Positions 11,535 through 22,200 of a stretch of 64,000 nt of DNA are shown here, piece by piece (within the stretch, counting starts at the first letter, position 1; each line of letters starts with the position of its first letter). The DNA is from Isoetes taiwanensis (lineage: Eukaryota; Streptophyta; Lycopodiopsida; Isoetales; Isoetaceae), in NCBI GenBank assembly GCA_021234155.1, contig JAJEKV010000014.1, positions 20,725,513 to 20,789,512 of the forward strand, in the 5' to 3' direction. The notes beneath the pieces were generated by a model. That model did no database searches. It was not told the DNA's origin and worked only from the letters and a program-made list of their open reading frames with translations. The translations under genes and the position numbers were made by a program.

Positions 11535-13299
11535 GAGTGATGAGTTTAAGACAACCATCTATGAAATAAAATTGAGATTGCTTGCCTCTATAAAGAACAT
11601 CATATTAGAGTTCCCATGGCAAATATATAAAGATACCTCCATTGATATAGCCATTTTTTAGGGGAGCAAAATTTTTAGTGTCCAAACATCAAAACCACAC
11701 AGAAAGTATATGCTTCATCTACCTGGACAACACGAAAGATGCCATCGAAATAAGAAGCTCAAGAGTAGTGCACCTGCACCATTAGTGAACTCCGCCATTA
11801 AGCATTTTACATGTAATGTACCTAAATACAATTCATCACATCTGACTCAAGAGAGCAGCTCTTATAAGCCATCAATATTTTAGCATACAGTAACAAATTA
11901 TGAATTATATGAAGATGTGGAGCAAGCATAGTTCTGAAATTATCTATAAAAGCCAACTAAAGCCACGATCGAATACTACTTGCTTAGTTGAGGCGCATGC
12001 ATCTAGGTAAGATGTCATTAATGCATCGAATATCCAAGGTGAAGGTCTATGTTGGCTAAATCTCGACCGTTGGCCAGCGGGATAACTTGAAATATGCGCG
12101 ACCCTAGCATCCTATGCACTAGCTTGATAGCCTTAAAATCAAAATATTAAACGTAAAAACATTATGGAAACCCTAAAAAAGGAGGCAAATATGTCGTGGT
12201 CACCTGTAACAATTCGCGTGTTCATATGCACAATGCGGGATTGGTATACCACTACTTCCGAGTCATGCATCCACGTGGACACCCCCAGGTTGATACTGGA
12301 AGGGAGCACGACCCCTAAGCAGCCATATAACAGGAGATAACCCAAATATGCACTTGTGTACATATTATGTTACCTTTGTATGCCGTATCCACTTTCATAT
12401 GTTTATACGTATAAAACTCCAAACTCTATGATAATCATCAGTGTGAATCTACACCTTTACCTTCTTCTCCATCAACCTAGGTGCCAAACCAGTGCCTTCT
12501 CCATATTGTTCTAGACATCTCCAGCACTTTGATCACGCACCATGAGACCTCAAGATTAGTGCACCTCACCCATTTTGAGCTTTGCTAGCTTAAAGTCCAA
12601 TTGTGGGTATGTGGACTGATGTTTTAAGTCAGAGAGAAATGATCTTGCTTTATGGATGATCTAGCATGTAAATCTTGTCCAAAGCTCTATGCATTAGCAT
12701 TTTATGAAAGGATCTCCTAGTTAGGCCCTTGGCCTTAAAGAATACTGATGCATCGTAGTATGCTCCTAGTTTTGTCTTGAACCCTTTTTTGGCTCCCAAG
12801 TCAAGCCCACATGTGACCTTCATATACTTATCAGTGGTATGCCAAGAGTTGAGCAGCAGCATAGGGAGTTGATGATAAGGATTAGTAAGAGGTTCTCCCT
12901 TCATATTTTGAAAATCGGGTCTAGACTTCAGTTCCAATGGCATCTATTCTTGAAGCTACTTGCAGACACTTGGATCATTGCTCAACTGGATTGCCAAGGA
13001 GTACGCCTTGACGAGCCCTGTATTATTGGAGGTAGTACTATAAGCTCTTCTATGGGCATTATAATCTTATAGCTCTAGATCCGGCCTTCGGCATTCATGG
13101 TTGATCCTATCGTCACAGGGCTTTGGAGAGGGGTGCAAGAAAGTGGAATTTTAGCCCATTTGCATTTAGCTGGCCAACTAGTTAGTAAGCTTCTTGTCTT
13201 AGGAAAGGAATAGGACTTAGTATCCAAACTCTTCTTGTAGGTAATATCTAAATGTAAGATAGGGGATGTATTGATGTACTCTGACGTAAGACATTTTAG
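11535..13299. other. Unassigned; degraded coding-like stretch 12.65-13.3 kb
   Basis: 11.5-12.6 kb shows nothing I can support. From 12650 to 13344 the minus strand has two open stretches in different frames. The plus strand is also almost open there (HLHLAGQLVSKLLVLGKE, with only scattered stops). Neither reading matches a family I know, so strand and identity are undecided. Confidence 0.25.
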
Positions 13300-14370
13300 C
13301 TTATGTGTGCTCTTCTTAGATTCGGACACACGTTTCCGTCCCACCTGTTTAAAGTCTTGGTGGAGCCCATCATTCTATATGGGGTCGAAGTCTGGGGCCC
13401 CATAGTATCCTATGCTACCTGGAATGACTTGGAGCAGGTGCAGAAAGCCTTCTTGGCATGGGCACTGGAAGTGAAGTCCACGATCCCATATCAAATCATG
13501 TTGCAAGAGACTGGCTTTTTGTCTCTTCACGGGGCAGCCCTTGATCGCCGCATCGTCTACTTTTAGAAGGTGGTCAATATGGACGATGCTTGTCTTCCAA
13601 CTTGACTTACACTGTAGCAATGGGGCTGCGTGCCTCAAGGCCTGCTGGAGGAAAAGGAGAGCTCAATAGCTAGCTAGGTGAAATGTGCAGGAGCTCATGT
13701 GTATACAAGTGCAAACATAAGTAGATCGCCAAAACTTGAGGCAGTACCTTGACACTTGCTTCCTCATCAAGCTTTAGGATGCCAACGTCTTTGAACAAGT
13801 CAAGACAACACATTACCAGCACCATATAAATCCCACATTGGAACGGGGCCCGCAACGCTACCTGCGTACCCATCTGCCTATGAAGAAGTGCAGACTCATT
13901 GCCTCGATTCGCACAGGTGCACACCGTCTTCAAATTGAGACAGGCAGATGGATTGGGGAGCTATGCCAGAATAGGGTTTGTCAGTGCTGCCCGTGGGGGA
14001 AGGGCATTGAAGATGAGTGCCACACTCTACATAGTTGTCCAGCATATGAAAAAATCTGGACACGTTACGCTGAGTTGGTCAGGCCTAACCAGCTACTGCA
14101 TGTGCTATTGAACACGGCTTTGATACATATGCTGGGATCATGCCTTCAGAAGGTCATAGATATGCGAGCTCAGTTATGGCCTCGGACGCTCACCTAACAT
14201 GTATATATATTTTATGATGTATATTTGTACAGTTTATCAGCATCCCTTTTACTGCCATGATTTTTCCCTCAAAAACCCTTGGGGATGGGTTTTTTTTTAA
14301 TCTGAATAGTAATAAGTCTGCTACGCTTCTTTATTGAGTCCCATAGGCTGATTGGTCTCTTTGGACGATA
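13300..14370 (+). pseudogene. LINE remnant (plus strand) with intact 3' terminus
   Basis: The plus strand encodes the end of a LINE ORF2: HLFKVLVEPIILYGVEVWGP, the EQVQKAFL helix and a YQIMLQETG segment. After a stop and frame breaks (13566-13840) it continues GAHRLQIETGRW, RVCQCC, IEDECHTLHSCPAY. These match, position for position, the remnant at 7.9-8.8 kb. The 3' UTR runs to about 14370 and ends in GGTCTCTTTGGACGATAGAA, which resembles the ends of the LINE copies at 48.5 and 63.15 kb. It is 5'-truncated, with at least two inactivating breaks. Confidence 0.85.
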
Positions 14371-14400
14371 GAATATATTCGTTCGTTCACTCACTCACTC
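14371..14400 (+). repeat. Microsatellite tail of the LINE
   Basis: TATTCGTTCGTTC followed by (ACTC)3 directly after the LINE 3' end. Non-poly(A) simple-sequence tails of this type mark the 3' end of some LINE families. Confidence 0.6.
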
Positions 14401-14715
14401 TTATACGTGGTTCACCCCATATATAGGAGTCATGATCTGATATTAGAATGTGTAGGAGTTAAGATCTTATATTAGAGCCATAAGGTCTTGTACTTTGAGT
14501 CTGCATGCTTAGTGGAGCTCCTAATAGAGTTGCGGGTAAAAGCATGAAAGGGTGTCTAAAAATGTAGCCCTTTTTTATACATATACATATGTACTCAATG
14601 CACAAATTAGGGAGTCCTATAATCATGAACAGCTAGTAACTGCCATGATTAATGCTATCCACCACTCTATAACTGCACCATTTTTGGATTTTAAATTTCT
14701 TTACCAAATTCTTGC

Positions 14716-15312
14716 ATGCTTTGCCTCGCGTTCGCTATCCCGCCCGCACATTCTCTGCCTCCATTCCGATCACCAATTCTTGATCCAACTATGGCCCCAA
14801 AATTCGTTCTCCAACTCAGTGCTTGCTCCTCACCACTGTCGAACCAAGAAACCAGCAATTTCGGCAGTGGAAAATTACCAGCAAGGAGAAAACTTTTGGC
14901 AGTGATCCAAGTCAAAGACCTCCATGAAAAACATGACGAGATCCACATACCCGGACTCGAGGAAATTATGAATGAAGTATGGGATGCAGCTCCAAAGAAT
15001 AGAAGAGGATTCAAGGAAGGCAGAGTTCAAAACGCATGGAAAGAAGAATTTGTTAAATATTATGAATTGGTTTATAGCAAGAAGCAAATAACAAACCACT
15101 ATATTTCTACATATTTTGTTCGGGCATTTGCTCTTCACTTGAAGGGACGCTTGTTAAGTGGGTGGATGTTGCTAAGACCGCCAAGGATCTTGCCAAAACT
15201 TCAGATATTACAGAGGAACCTACCACGGGAAAATCGTCAAACATCAAGCAAGAGGTGGTATTACATCAGAATGTTAGGGCTCGGGACTATTTTAAATCTA
15301 ATGTTGACATAA
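14716..15312 (+). CDS. Hypothetical protein, N-terminal piece
   Basis: A 198-codon open frame. The first ~60 residues (LCLAFAIPPAHSLPPFRSP onward) contain many Pro, Ser and Leu and could be a targeting peptide or chance sequence. Residues 65-140 look protein-like (IPGLEEIMNEVWDAAPKN, AWKEEFVKYYELVYSKKQ). The end (RPPRILPKLQILQ) overlaps a better coiled-coil frame starting near 15117, so the true protein probably switches frame by a splice or frameshift around 15100-15160. I do not recognise a family. It probably belongs with the exons that follow. Confidence 0.35.
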   Translation: MLCLAFAIPPAHSLPPFRSPILDPTMAPKFVLQLSACSSPLSNQETSNFGSGKLPARRKLLAVIQVKDLHEKHDEIHIPGLEEIMNEVWDAAPKNRRGFKEGRVQNAWKEEFVKYYELVYSKKQITNHYISTYFVRAFALHLKGRLLSGWMLLRPPRILPKLQILQRNLPRENRQTSSKRWYYIRMLGLGTILNLMLT

Positions 15313-15926
15313 TAAACCAGTTACTTAAGCATGGTTCAGAGGAGAAAATTAACCTATTGAATGAAATGGAAGCACTGGGAGCAAAAAGGAGGGATGTATT
15401 GAAAGTGATCATCCGGATTAGGGGTAGAAAGTATATGCTAGAAGAAGATTTGCAGCAAATTTCCTTAAAAATAAATGACACAAAGTTGGAATTTGACAAA
15501 TTGGCCAATGATCCTGCTGGAAATCAAGTTAGCTATGGAGTATTCAAATACAAGTTGGAAGACTTGATTATGAGTAGAACAGAGAAACAGCAGCACTGTG
15601 TTAAGCTGGAGATTGGTTTGCATGAAGCAACTAGAAACATTGAAAAACACGAAATTTCAATTCAACAAGCAAAGGAGAAACTTAGCTGCATGGAACTTGT
15701 TCAGCAAAGGCATTCACAAATTTTGAATTTCATGGGGAGAGCAGGAGCTATTGCTCTGCACCTGAGCTTAAATCCTCTGGGAGCTACTTCTGTACAAGAG
15801 TTTATCTCATTCAATTCGTGTACCTGCTGTGGCCAAGGCTTTGGCAAATTTGGTTTGGTGCTGCTGACTCCTTGCATAGATCCTTATTGTCTCTTTTGCT
15901 TGTTTTATCTCGTATATGAAAAATAG
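15117..15926 (+). CDS. Hypothetical coiled-coil protein
   Basis: An open frame of about 270 codons. The segment from 15165 to 15720 (WVDVAKTAKDLAKTSD to KEKLSCMELVQQRH) is rich in Lys, Glu, Leu and Ile in heptad-like spacing and should form a long coiled coil. The stretch after 15800 has several Cys (CTCCGQGFG, TPC, DPYCLFC) but no finger I can name. No start codon suits the beginning of the frame, so it is read as an internal exon or a frameshifted continuation of 14716-15312. Function unknown. Confidence 0.45.
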   Translation, partial: CSGICSSLEGTLVKWVDVAKTAKDLAKTSDITEEPTTGKSSNIKQEVVLHQNVRARDYFKSNVDIINQLLKHGSEEKINLLNEMEALGAKRRDVLKVIIRIRGRKYMLEEDLQQISLKINDTKLEFDKLANDPAGNQVSYGVFKYKLEDLIMSRTEKQQHCVKLEIGLHEATRNIEKHEISIQQAKEKLSCMELVQQRHSQILNFMGRAGAIALHLSLNPLGATSVQEFISFNSCTCCGQGFGKFGLVLLTPCIDPYCLFCLFYLVYEK

Positions 15927-16399
15927 AATTGTATAAAAGGCTGCATCTGGGATGAGGGCATTCAAAATCAGCTTCGTTTCCCTGCTGGACAAGGTATGCA
16001 TTACTCTAAATGTTTAATCTTAGATTGCTCTTGATTCATATTTGTTACTGTAATTTACATAGTTCTACATGTATGTCTTTTAGTGCATTGTTGTTCCTTG
16101 TATGTATTTTTTTTATTGTATATCTGCAAGCAGGGGTACATAGCCATATATTTGCTTGTTTATTGATGCTTCTATTTATGAGCTTGGACTGCATATGTAT
16201 GATTTGTTTTATGTATTAGTTGTACATGGATTTAATTGAGTCTACATCTGCAAGTAGATGTGCATGTTCTTTTTTTGGATGCATGTGTTCCTGTGGTTGG
16301 AGTGCATCTGTAGATGATTCATATCTATGTACCTTTGTTACATATATGTGCATTTTTTGGGCATAGGTCTATATTCTCTCTCGTCTATCTATGTCCATT

Positions 16400-16500
16400 A
16401 TGTACATTATTGTACATTAAATGTACATTAGATGTAGGTTGAATGACCGCTTTTAAAGTTATGTACATTTTGATACATTTTATGTACATGAAATGTACAT
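16400..16500. repeat. Cluster of six TGTACAT motifs
   Basis: Six TGTACAT copies lie within about 100 bases (near 16401, 16411, 16422, 16462, 16482 and 16494), in AT-rich sequence that would be an intron if the flanking exons form one gene. GTAC is the core of plant copper-response elements, and TGTACAT also resembles Pumilio sites in RNA. Either reading is inference; chance expansion is possible. Confidence 0.4.
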
Positions 16501-16619
16501 GTTACAGATGAATGTATCAGAATATACCTGATATTTCTCATGTTTAAGTTCTATTTTCATGTTTATTAACACTGAGTTTTGCCTTTATGTGTATTAACAT
16601 TTAGATTATTTGTTTGTTT

Positions 16620-18640
16620 CTAGTGAGGATGCTCATATCCAGAAGTCCACTTGCATGCAACCTTCCGTCGCTGACATTGCTGAACCATCTGCATCGACTT
16701 TGTTTACAGATAGTAATGACCATGAAAAGCTTGAATATGAATAGATGCCAGCTTCCACTTCCAAATCACCACCCAGGATGTCTCTGCCAGTAACAGAACC
16801 TGTCGCAACAGTGCACGCTCAAACATGGCAGTCTGAAATTGAAGAAATATAGAAGATGGCAGTTCTGCGAGCTAGAGCAGCAGGAGTTGCAGAGACTTTA
16901 CCAACTGATCCAACTGTATCCTTAGGTCCATCAGGAGCTGCAAAATCATTAACTGCACCAACTAAAATATGAATAATTGGAAAAGCTCCAGAGAAAGCTT
17001 CGGATGCTGCAAAATCAGGGCCTGCTCCATCATCAACATCAGCATCATCTGCAGATGCTAGTTCTGTATCTGTTACAGATGCTACAGTGGATACAAATCC
17101 TGACTTTAGCTCAGGCAAGTGCAGGGAAGACGGCCCAAGAGGGATGTTGAGTCTACTCCAAGGAGGAAACAAAAGAATGTTGTTGTTGTAACTCCAAGAG
17201 AAAAAAAAATAGGCTGCAGCAAAAAAGAACCCTCCAAAAGGAAATCCCCAGGCAAAGCACTACCACCACCAAGAAAGAGGTATGCGCAGGATTAATTAGC
17301 TAATTTTTTTAATCATCTCAGCTTTGTGATAATTAATCATATTTTTTTTTTACATAGGACAAGATCACAGGTTGAAATTAAGGATACACATGCTTCTGAG
17401 TCAGAAACAGAACAAGAGGACATTGACCGCGAGCTTGATGACATAGCAAACACGGTGAGTCCACAAAAGATGCAGTAGGAGCAGCCTCTGACTCTGGCAC
17501 AAAAGGTGGTGATGAAAGAACAAAGTGAGTATCTTGTCCATTCATTGCTTGTATAAATTTTGTGATGCTAATGCTGTCGTTTCCTCGTACAGTTTAGTGG
17601 ACTGACTGAAAAGATTGGTCCCATTCACTTCTTACAGGGACCGTCCACCTAAGCCTGCACCTGTTGTGTTCCAAACCGATGTCGACGAGTTCTGTTGGAA
17701 GCTTGACTTGACATTAAAGATGGTAGATGCGTATGGGAGGTAAGCTTTTAAATATTTTTCTATTATTTCATTCTTACACTCATTCAGAGTATGTATTAAT
17801 ATATCTTTTGGATTCGTGTGCAGGTACCTTTGCGGCTCTCTTTCATCGGAGCTTAAAAACAAGTTCTTCATGTTCAAAACAGAGAGCTTCCTCAATTTTG
17901 TGAGTGCCCTTAAGAACAGGAGTTCTGCAGATGTTCAAAACACCCACATAAAGGAAGGGGGGATCCTCCTCTGATGCCACTATATTTTTATTCCGGTTCT
18001 GCAAGGGCCAAATTTTGGTTTGACAATATTTGTGCTTGCTGGTCCACAAAAAAATGCTCTCCAATGTTTAGTGAGTCCAAGCATACAAATCCTGTCTCCT
18101 GTCAGAGGCTACGCAGTGGGCGCTAAACTATGCCAAAAGTAAGTATCAGTTTCAATTTCTTTTCAATGATTTGCTTATTCTCATGTTGCAACTTCTTATG
18201 CTTTGCTTATTCTATTGCAATTTTACAGGTTTCATAAGCTTGTGATCAATAACATGATGTTGGGATCCAACAGCCTAAGCCATGTCAAGAAGAATTTTGA
18301 TGCCCCTATCTATCATTCCAAAGTGCCTGAAACCAGTAACGACACTCCTTGCACGTATATTGTAGCTTACATGCACACATTCATCGATGTCGTGGTTGCT
18401 GCACAACCAAGCTCCATTTTTGTAAGTAGAACATAGTATTTTCTTGTGCATTTTTTGCTGATACAATTTTCTAATACTTGTGAACTATGCAGATGACATC
18501 CAACTGATTCACTGATGCCTATGCCAAGTCACGGCGAAATCATCTGATAGAGGCTCTAATTGTCGAAGGCGAGATGAACATACAAAGTGTTGTTCCTACC
18601 ATGAGTAGATATTCTCTTGGCCATGTAAATTACAGTTTAT
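16620..18640 (+). pseudogene. Degraded multi-exon gene of unknown function
   Basis: Exon-like blocks with GT-AG borders follow one another. The first (16625-17280) is rich in Ala, Ser and Pro and contains several stops. Next are 17360-17455 (SESETEQEDIDRELDD), 17641-17739 (VVFQTDVDEFCWKLDLTLKM, donor GTAAGC), 17823-17972 (YLCGSLSSELKNKFFMF) and 18229-18420 (HKLVINNMMLGSNSLSHVKK). A block at 18493-18625 has an internal stop followed by TDAYAKSRRNHLIEALIVEG. The borders and protein-like composition point to a genuine gene ancestry; the stops say it is now broken. I know no family with these segments. It may be continuous with the coiled-coil ORF upstream and the FCP1-like domain downstream, or it may be a transposon gene. 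Confidence 0.4.
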
Positions 18641-18811
18641 TATGAGCCATGCTCATTTTTCTTTGTACTCAACAATTAATGGAAATATGGCTTTCTTATG
18701 TCACTTGTACCTGTGCAAGCATTAACTGTGTAATAACATGTATTTTACTGTAATAGTCATATGACTTATATAAATACGAATCGACTCTTAAGTGTTTTGT
18801 TGCTGACACAG

Positions 18812-19462
18812 GTGAATCATCTGAGTCAGTTAGGAAGCTCATTGTATTTGACTTGAATTCTGTGTTGGGAAAGAGCGTGCACAAGATTGAAGCTACTAAC
18901 TCAAGATACCAGAGGATTCAAAAAGATGAGATGATATTTGATTTAGAAAACATGGTATTTTACTGTAGGCCAAGGCTAGCATCACCATTAGCATTTGTTA
19001 GAGAGCATTTTGATATTGCCATTTGGTCATCACTCGCATCAAAGAATCTGAAACCAGTTATGGACCATATCTGCAATGTCTTTGGCATAAAACTGAAGTT
19101 TGTTTACAGTCAGGAGCATTGTTGGTCTCTTCCATACAAAACATCCTACTGAACCAGACAAAGGATTGTTTGTGAAACCATTAACTGTAGTATGGAAAGA
19201 CTATCCTGAGTACTATGGCAATACAGTCCTAATCAATAACGAAAGATACAAGGCAACTCTGAATCCTGCAGGAAGCTTTATATGTCCTTTCTCTTAGACA
19301 CCAGTTCTACAGGGCGACATGTTGCTTGTCATGGAACTCATTCCATGGCTTAGTGGTTTAAAAGTTGCTGCAGATGCTACAAGTTACGTGAAAGAGCACC
19401 CAATGAATAATGCAGCAGATGAAATATTGGAGCACGTTGAAGGCATTTTGCTAGCTAACTAA
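18812..19462 (+). pseudogene. FCP1/HAD-type phosphatase domain, broken
   Basis: After a CACAG acceptor the frame reads SVRKLIVFDLNSVLGK, the DxN variant of the HAD motif I (DxDx) common in plant FCP1-like proteins. It continues with CRPRLASPLAFVREHFDIAI and WSSLASKNLKPVMDHI (motif II region) to SQEHC. A 1-nt shift within about 19120-19140 moves the frame to HTKHPTEPDKGLF, KPLTVVWKDYP, NTVLINNERYKATLNP (the FCP1 C-terminal block with the DD-equivalent changed to NN). An in-frame TAG follows at about 19296, then WLSGLKVAADATSYVKEHP up to a final stop. Family members dephosphorylate phospho-Ser/Thr (for example the Pol II CTD). This copy lacks an acidic second motif residue and is interrupted twice. 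Confidence 0.75.
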
Positions 19463-19689
19463 GGCAAAAACTTGGCTGCTCTGCTTTCTAAGTTCAGTTA
19501 GTACGTGAAGCAGGGAATGGAGAAATTGCCAAACTGTTATTGGCCTCTCGAATGACCTATTGTTGGTACAAACTTTAACTGATGTACATATTTTCCAGAT
19601 GTAAATATATGATAGTCTTTTGGTACAAGTTCTTCTCTTCTTTCATATTTGATATAAGTTTCAGTGTCCACACATATTTAAGTGATCTT

Positions 19690-20128
19690 AATTTGCTTTG
19701 TAGATGAAGGGACTAATGTGCAAAAGTCTATTAAATTGTTAAGGGAAAGAATTTTGTTGTGCCCGAATGCTCAAACCAACACGAAAATTTGCAAGTACGT
19801 TGGGTTGGGCACTAATCCTCTCTGCCATATCGCTCTTCTTGGAATTAGATAAAAGGTTGACAATGTAGAAGATAAGGGAGAACGAGATGAAATGAAAATT
19901 CTGTTGGCAGCAAATCATTTGGTGCATCACCCTTGGGGACAACCAATTGTACTGGATGAGGAACGAATAGGATGGAGTAGGTTGCCAGTGGCACATGCAG
20001 CTGATGTAGCATGGAGTATTGCTTTGGAAAGCACTTCTATAGCCAACTGGAAGAAAGGAAGGCATGATGCAATAATCATTAGATATAAGCCTCATGAGGA
20101 CATTTTGAAAGTACACCATGAACCATGA
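19690..20128 (+). CDS. Unrecognised ORF, possibly the end of the preceding gene
   Basis: Two protein-like stretches read in neighbouring frames: IKLLRERILLCPNAQTNTK (about 19725-19845), then, after a stop, MKILLAANHLVHHPWGQPIV to YKPHEDILKVHHEP (19892-20128). The second has 78 codons from an ATG. No family is recognised. It may be a 3' exon of the gene preceding it or an independent relic. Confidence 0.3.
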
Positions 20129-20363
20129 ACATGTGGTGTAAATATATTGTATTCATTTATACAATATGAATATATAGACCATTTTTCCATGAAAATCTGT
20201 TCATGTCTTATCTTCATATTGATAAAATGATATTCAATGCGTATGCAATAAACTTTATTCAATTCTGATCAAATTGGGATATACAGGTTATTTCAATGTA
20301 TGCTGATGTACAACAGATGTACATTGATGTATGTAAACATATGTTCACATCTCCATATCTTAG

Positions 20364-21430
20364 TTAGTTCGTGACATCTACAATTGTTGGAAGTTGTGAT
20401 AGCAATGACTCATGAACTTCATCGGGCAAATGAAATGTTGTAGCTGCCCCCTTCAGCCTGTGAGGCACTTTGTTGAATGGAATTCTAACCCCAATCACGG
20501 ATTCAGCAGGTACCAAAACATTCTTACTAGGAAGCAGTTTATACTTGTTGTGGCAGCCTGGAATTAGTTCATAATATTGCCCTTCAATGACACTAGTACC
20601 AGTAGAGTACTCATTTCTATAGTTATCAACCGAATCTTCTCCAATGCATTTTTTTCCCTTGTACATGCTAGAACATAGTATGGAGCACCTTCTACATTGG
20701 CTGGTACTGTAAATGATACAAAAACATCAGAAATCTCCACAGTGTCATCTTAACCAGGCTCGTCTTCTGCATATAACATATCCACATCATTTTCAGCTTC
20801 CCCACGAGAGGCAACATGATCTGTAGGCTCCAAACTTTTCAGAAACCATTCACCACAATGTTGTATGTTCTCACAATTCAGCCAATCGAAGTTAATGCAA
20901 GCATCACAAAAACACGAGAGTGGTCTGCAAAGCAACTTCGTTGGGTCATCTGGGTTTATGGTTGAGACGGAATGTATCTGCTGAGTACCAGGTAAAGTCT
21001 TGTAATTAAATGCTTGCTGCCTGTTGACATCAGTTTTTCCAACCTCCCAAAATATTCTTTCACACTCCGAGTCCTTGGTCCTTAAAACTGCACAAGCTGT
21101 CACTGCACCTGTCGCTGGCATGCCATTTTATTTTCTTTGCTCGCTCTCAAGCCATAACTTGGCTATACCAGCCTCTCCATCATGTGCCTTTCCCATGGCC
21201 AGATCCAACGAAATTCCATATCATTTGAATTTTGTTTTCAACATGTTATCTGCAGATTCCTTACCATGCCCTTGAAGATTTGAATTGAGATGCACAACCA
21301 TCCGACCACACATGATGAAGGTTTATGTCACTGCCTCCATTACTCTTAAGCCACTCCAAATGTAATTTAAAAGCATGTTGTACAAAATGAATGTCATGCT
21401 TCCTGTCAACTGAAACAAAGAAATGCACTA
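20364..21430 (-). pseudogene. Transposase-like relic (SDGCAxQFK type)
   Basis: On the minus strand, an AG acceptor near 21420 precedes HDIHFVQHAFKLHLEWLK and WSDGCASQFKSS. Next comes HDGEAGIAKLWLESEQRK, which replaces an expected HGKGxxDG context and is broken by stops. ATGAVTACAVLRTKDSECER, LLCRPLSCFCDACINFDW, an EISDVFVSF block and YNTGT/GQYYELIPGCHNKY follow, up to a stop at 20364. The SDGCAxQFK motif, the following HGK(G)xDG and the LSCFC-C block recur in unclassified RNase H-like transposases in plant and animal genomes, as I recall them; I cannot name the superfamily. There are at least three frame breaks. Confidence 0.55.
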
Positions 21431-21588
21431 TTTTTTAAAGCTTGCCTTCTTTTTTCATCATTGAAATATGGACCAAAATCATAATCTGATCAGGATTCCA
21501 GTGCTCTGATTGCATGTCCCTGGCTTCAAAGTGTAGTTCTCTACAGAGTCAACAACAGACAACACACTTTTATTAGGGAGTTTCTCAT

Positions 21589-21827
21589 GTTAATGTTGTC
21601 CACGAAAGGTGGTCATCCATGCATGCACGGTGGTCCAATCTCGGTCACCTACCTAGCGGTGCCAAGATCATAGCCTAAATTTATGTTCCTTAATTCATGT
21701 TGTTTTTCCATTTAGAGCAGAACTCGTTCCTATATAAGGAATCGAGCTGCAATTGCTTTGCACCAGTTCTCAAACTCTTCAATTGAGAAATACCTTTTCT
21801 CTCCTCTGATTGTCTCTCAGATTTGCA
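21589..21827 (+). repeat. Ty1/copia 5' LTR (approximate start)
   Basis: The sequence ends in TTTGCA immediately before a tRNA-iMet primer-binding site, as copia LTRs do. A TATATAAGG promoter box lies near 21732. The 5' boundary is a guess at a TG near 21589; no second LTR is present to confirm it. Confidence 0.6.
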
Positions 21828-21839
21828 TGGTATCAGAGC
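21828..21839 (+). other. Copia primer-binding site (tRNA-iMet)
   Basis: TGGTATCAGAGC is the canonical complement of the 3' end of initiator methionine tRNA used by plant Ty1/copia elements to prime minus-strand synthesis. Confidence 0.9.
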
Positions 21840-21871
21840 GGTAGCTCTAATTCGATCCTGCACTATTTGAG

Positions 21872-22200
21872 ATGACAACTTCTGGATCTGAGACGCCCAT
21901 GGCAATCACATCTGCCAGACTTGATTCCTTTGAACCCAACAAAGGGATTGAGAAGTACGACATCGAACGATTCACTGGAGAGAGTTTCCACATCTGGAAA
22001 TATCGGATTCACACCTATTTCTTGGCAACCGCACTTTGGAGCATCGTGGAAGGGACTGAATCCAAACCCACTGATCCTGCAGCCTCTTGCAGTTGGGTGG
22101 AGTGTGACTCACGAGCCCATATTGTGCTCATCATCTGCATCAGCACCACGATTCTGATCCGGCTCCAGGCATCCTCTTCTGTTAATGTATATCAAGTTAT
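21872..22200 (+). pseudogene. Ty1/copia gag N-terminus, truncated
   Basis: ATG at 21872 opens a copia Gag (UBN2-like) N-terminal domain: IEKYDIERFTGESFHIWKYR, the ALWSIVEGTESKP helix, then DSRAHIVLIICISTTIL. Similarity stops near 22200 at LQASSSVNVYQ, and no CCHC knuckle, protease, integrase or RT follows. Only the LTR, PBS and first third of gag survive. Confidence 0.8.

Noticed and set aside
12650-13344. A minus-strand protein-coding gene
   Set aside because: Both strands are nearly open, the frames are broken and no family matches; left as unresolved.
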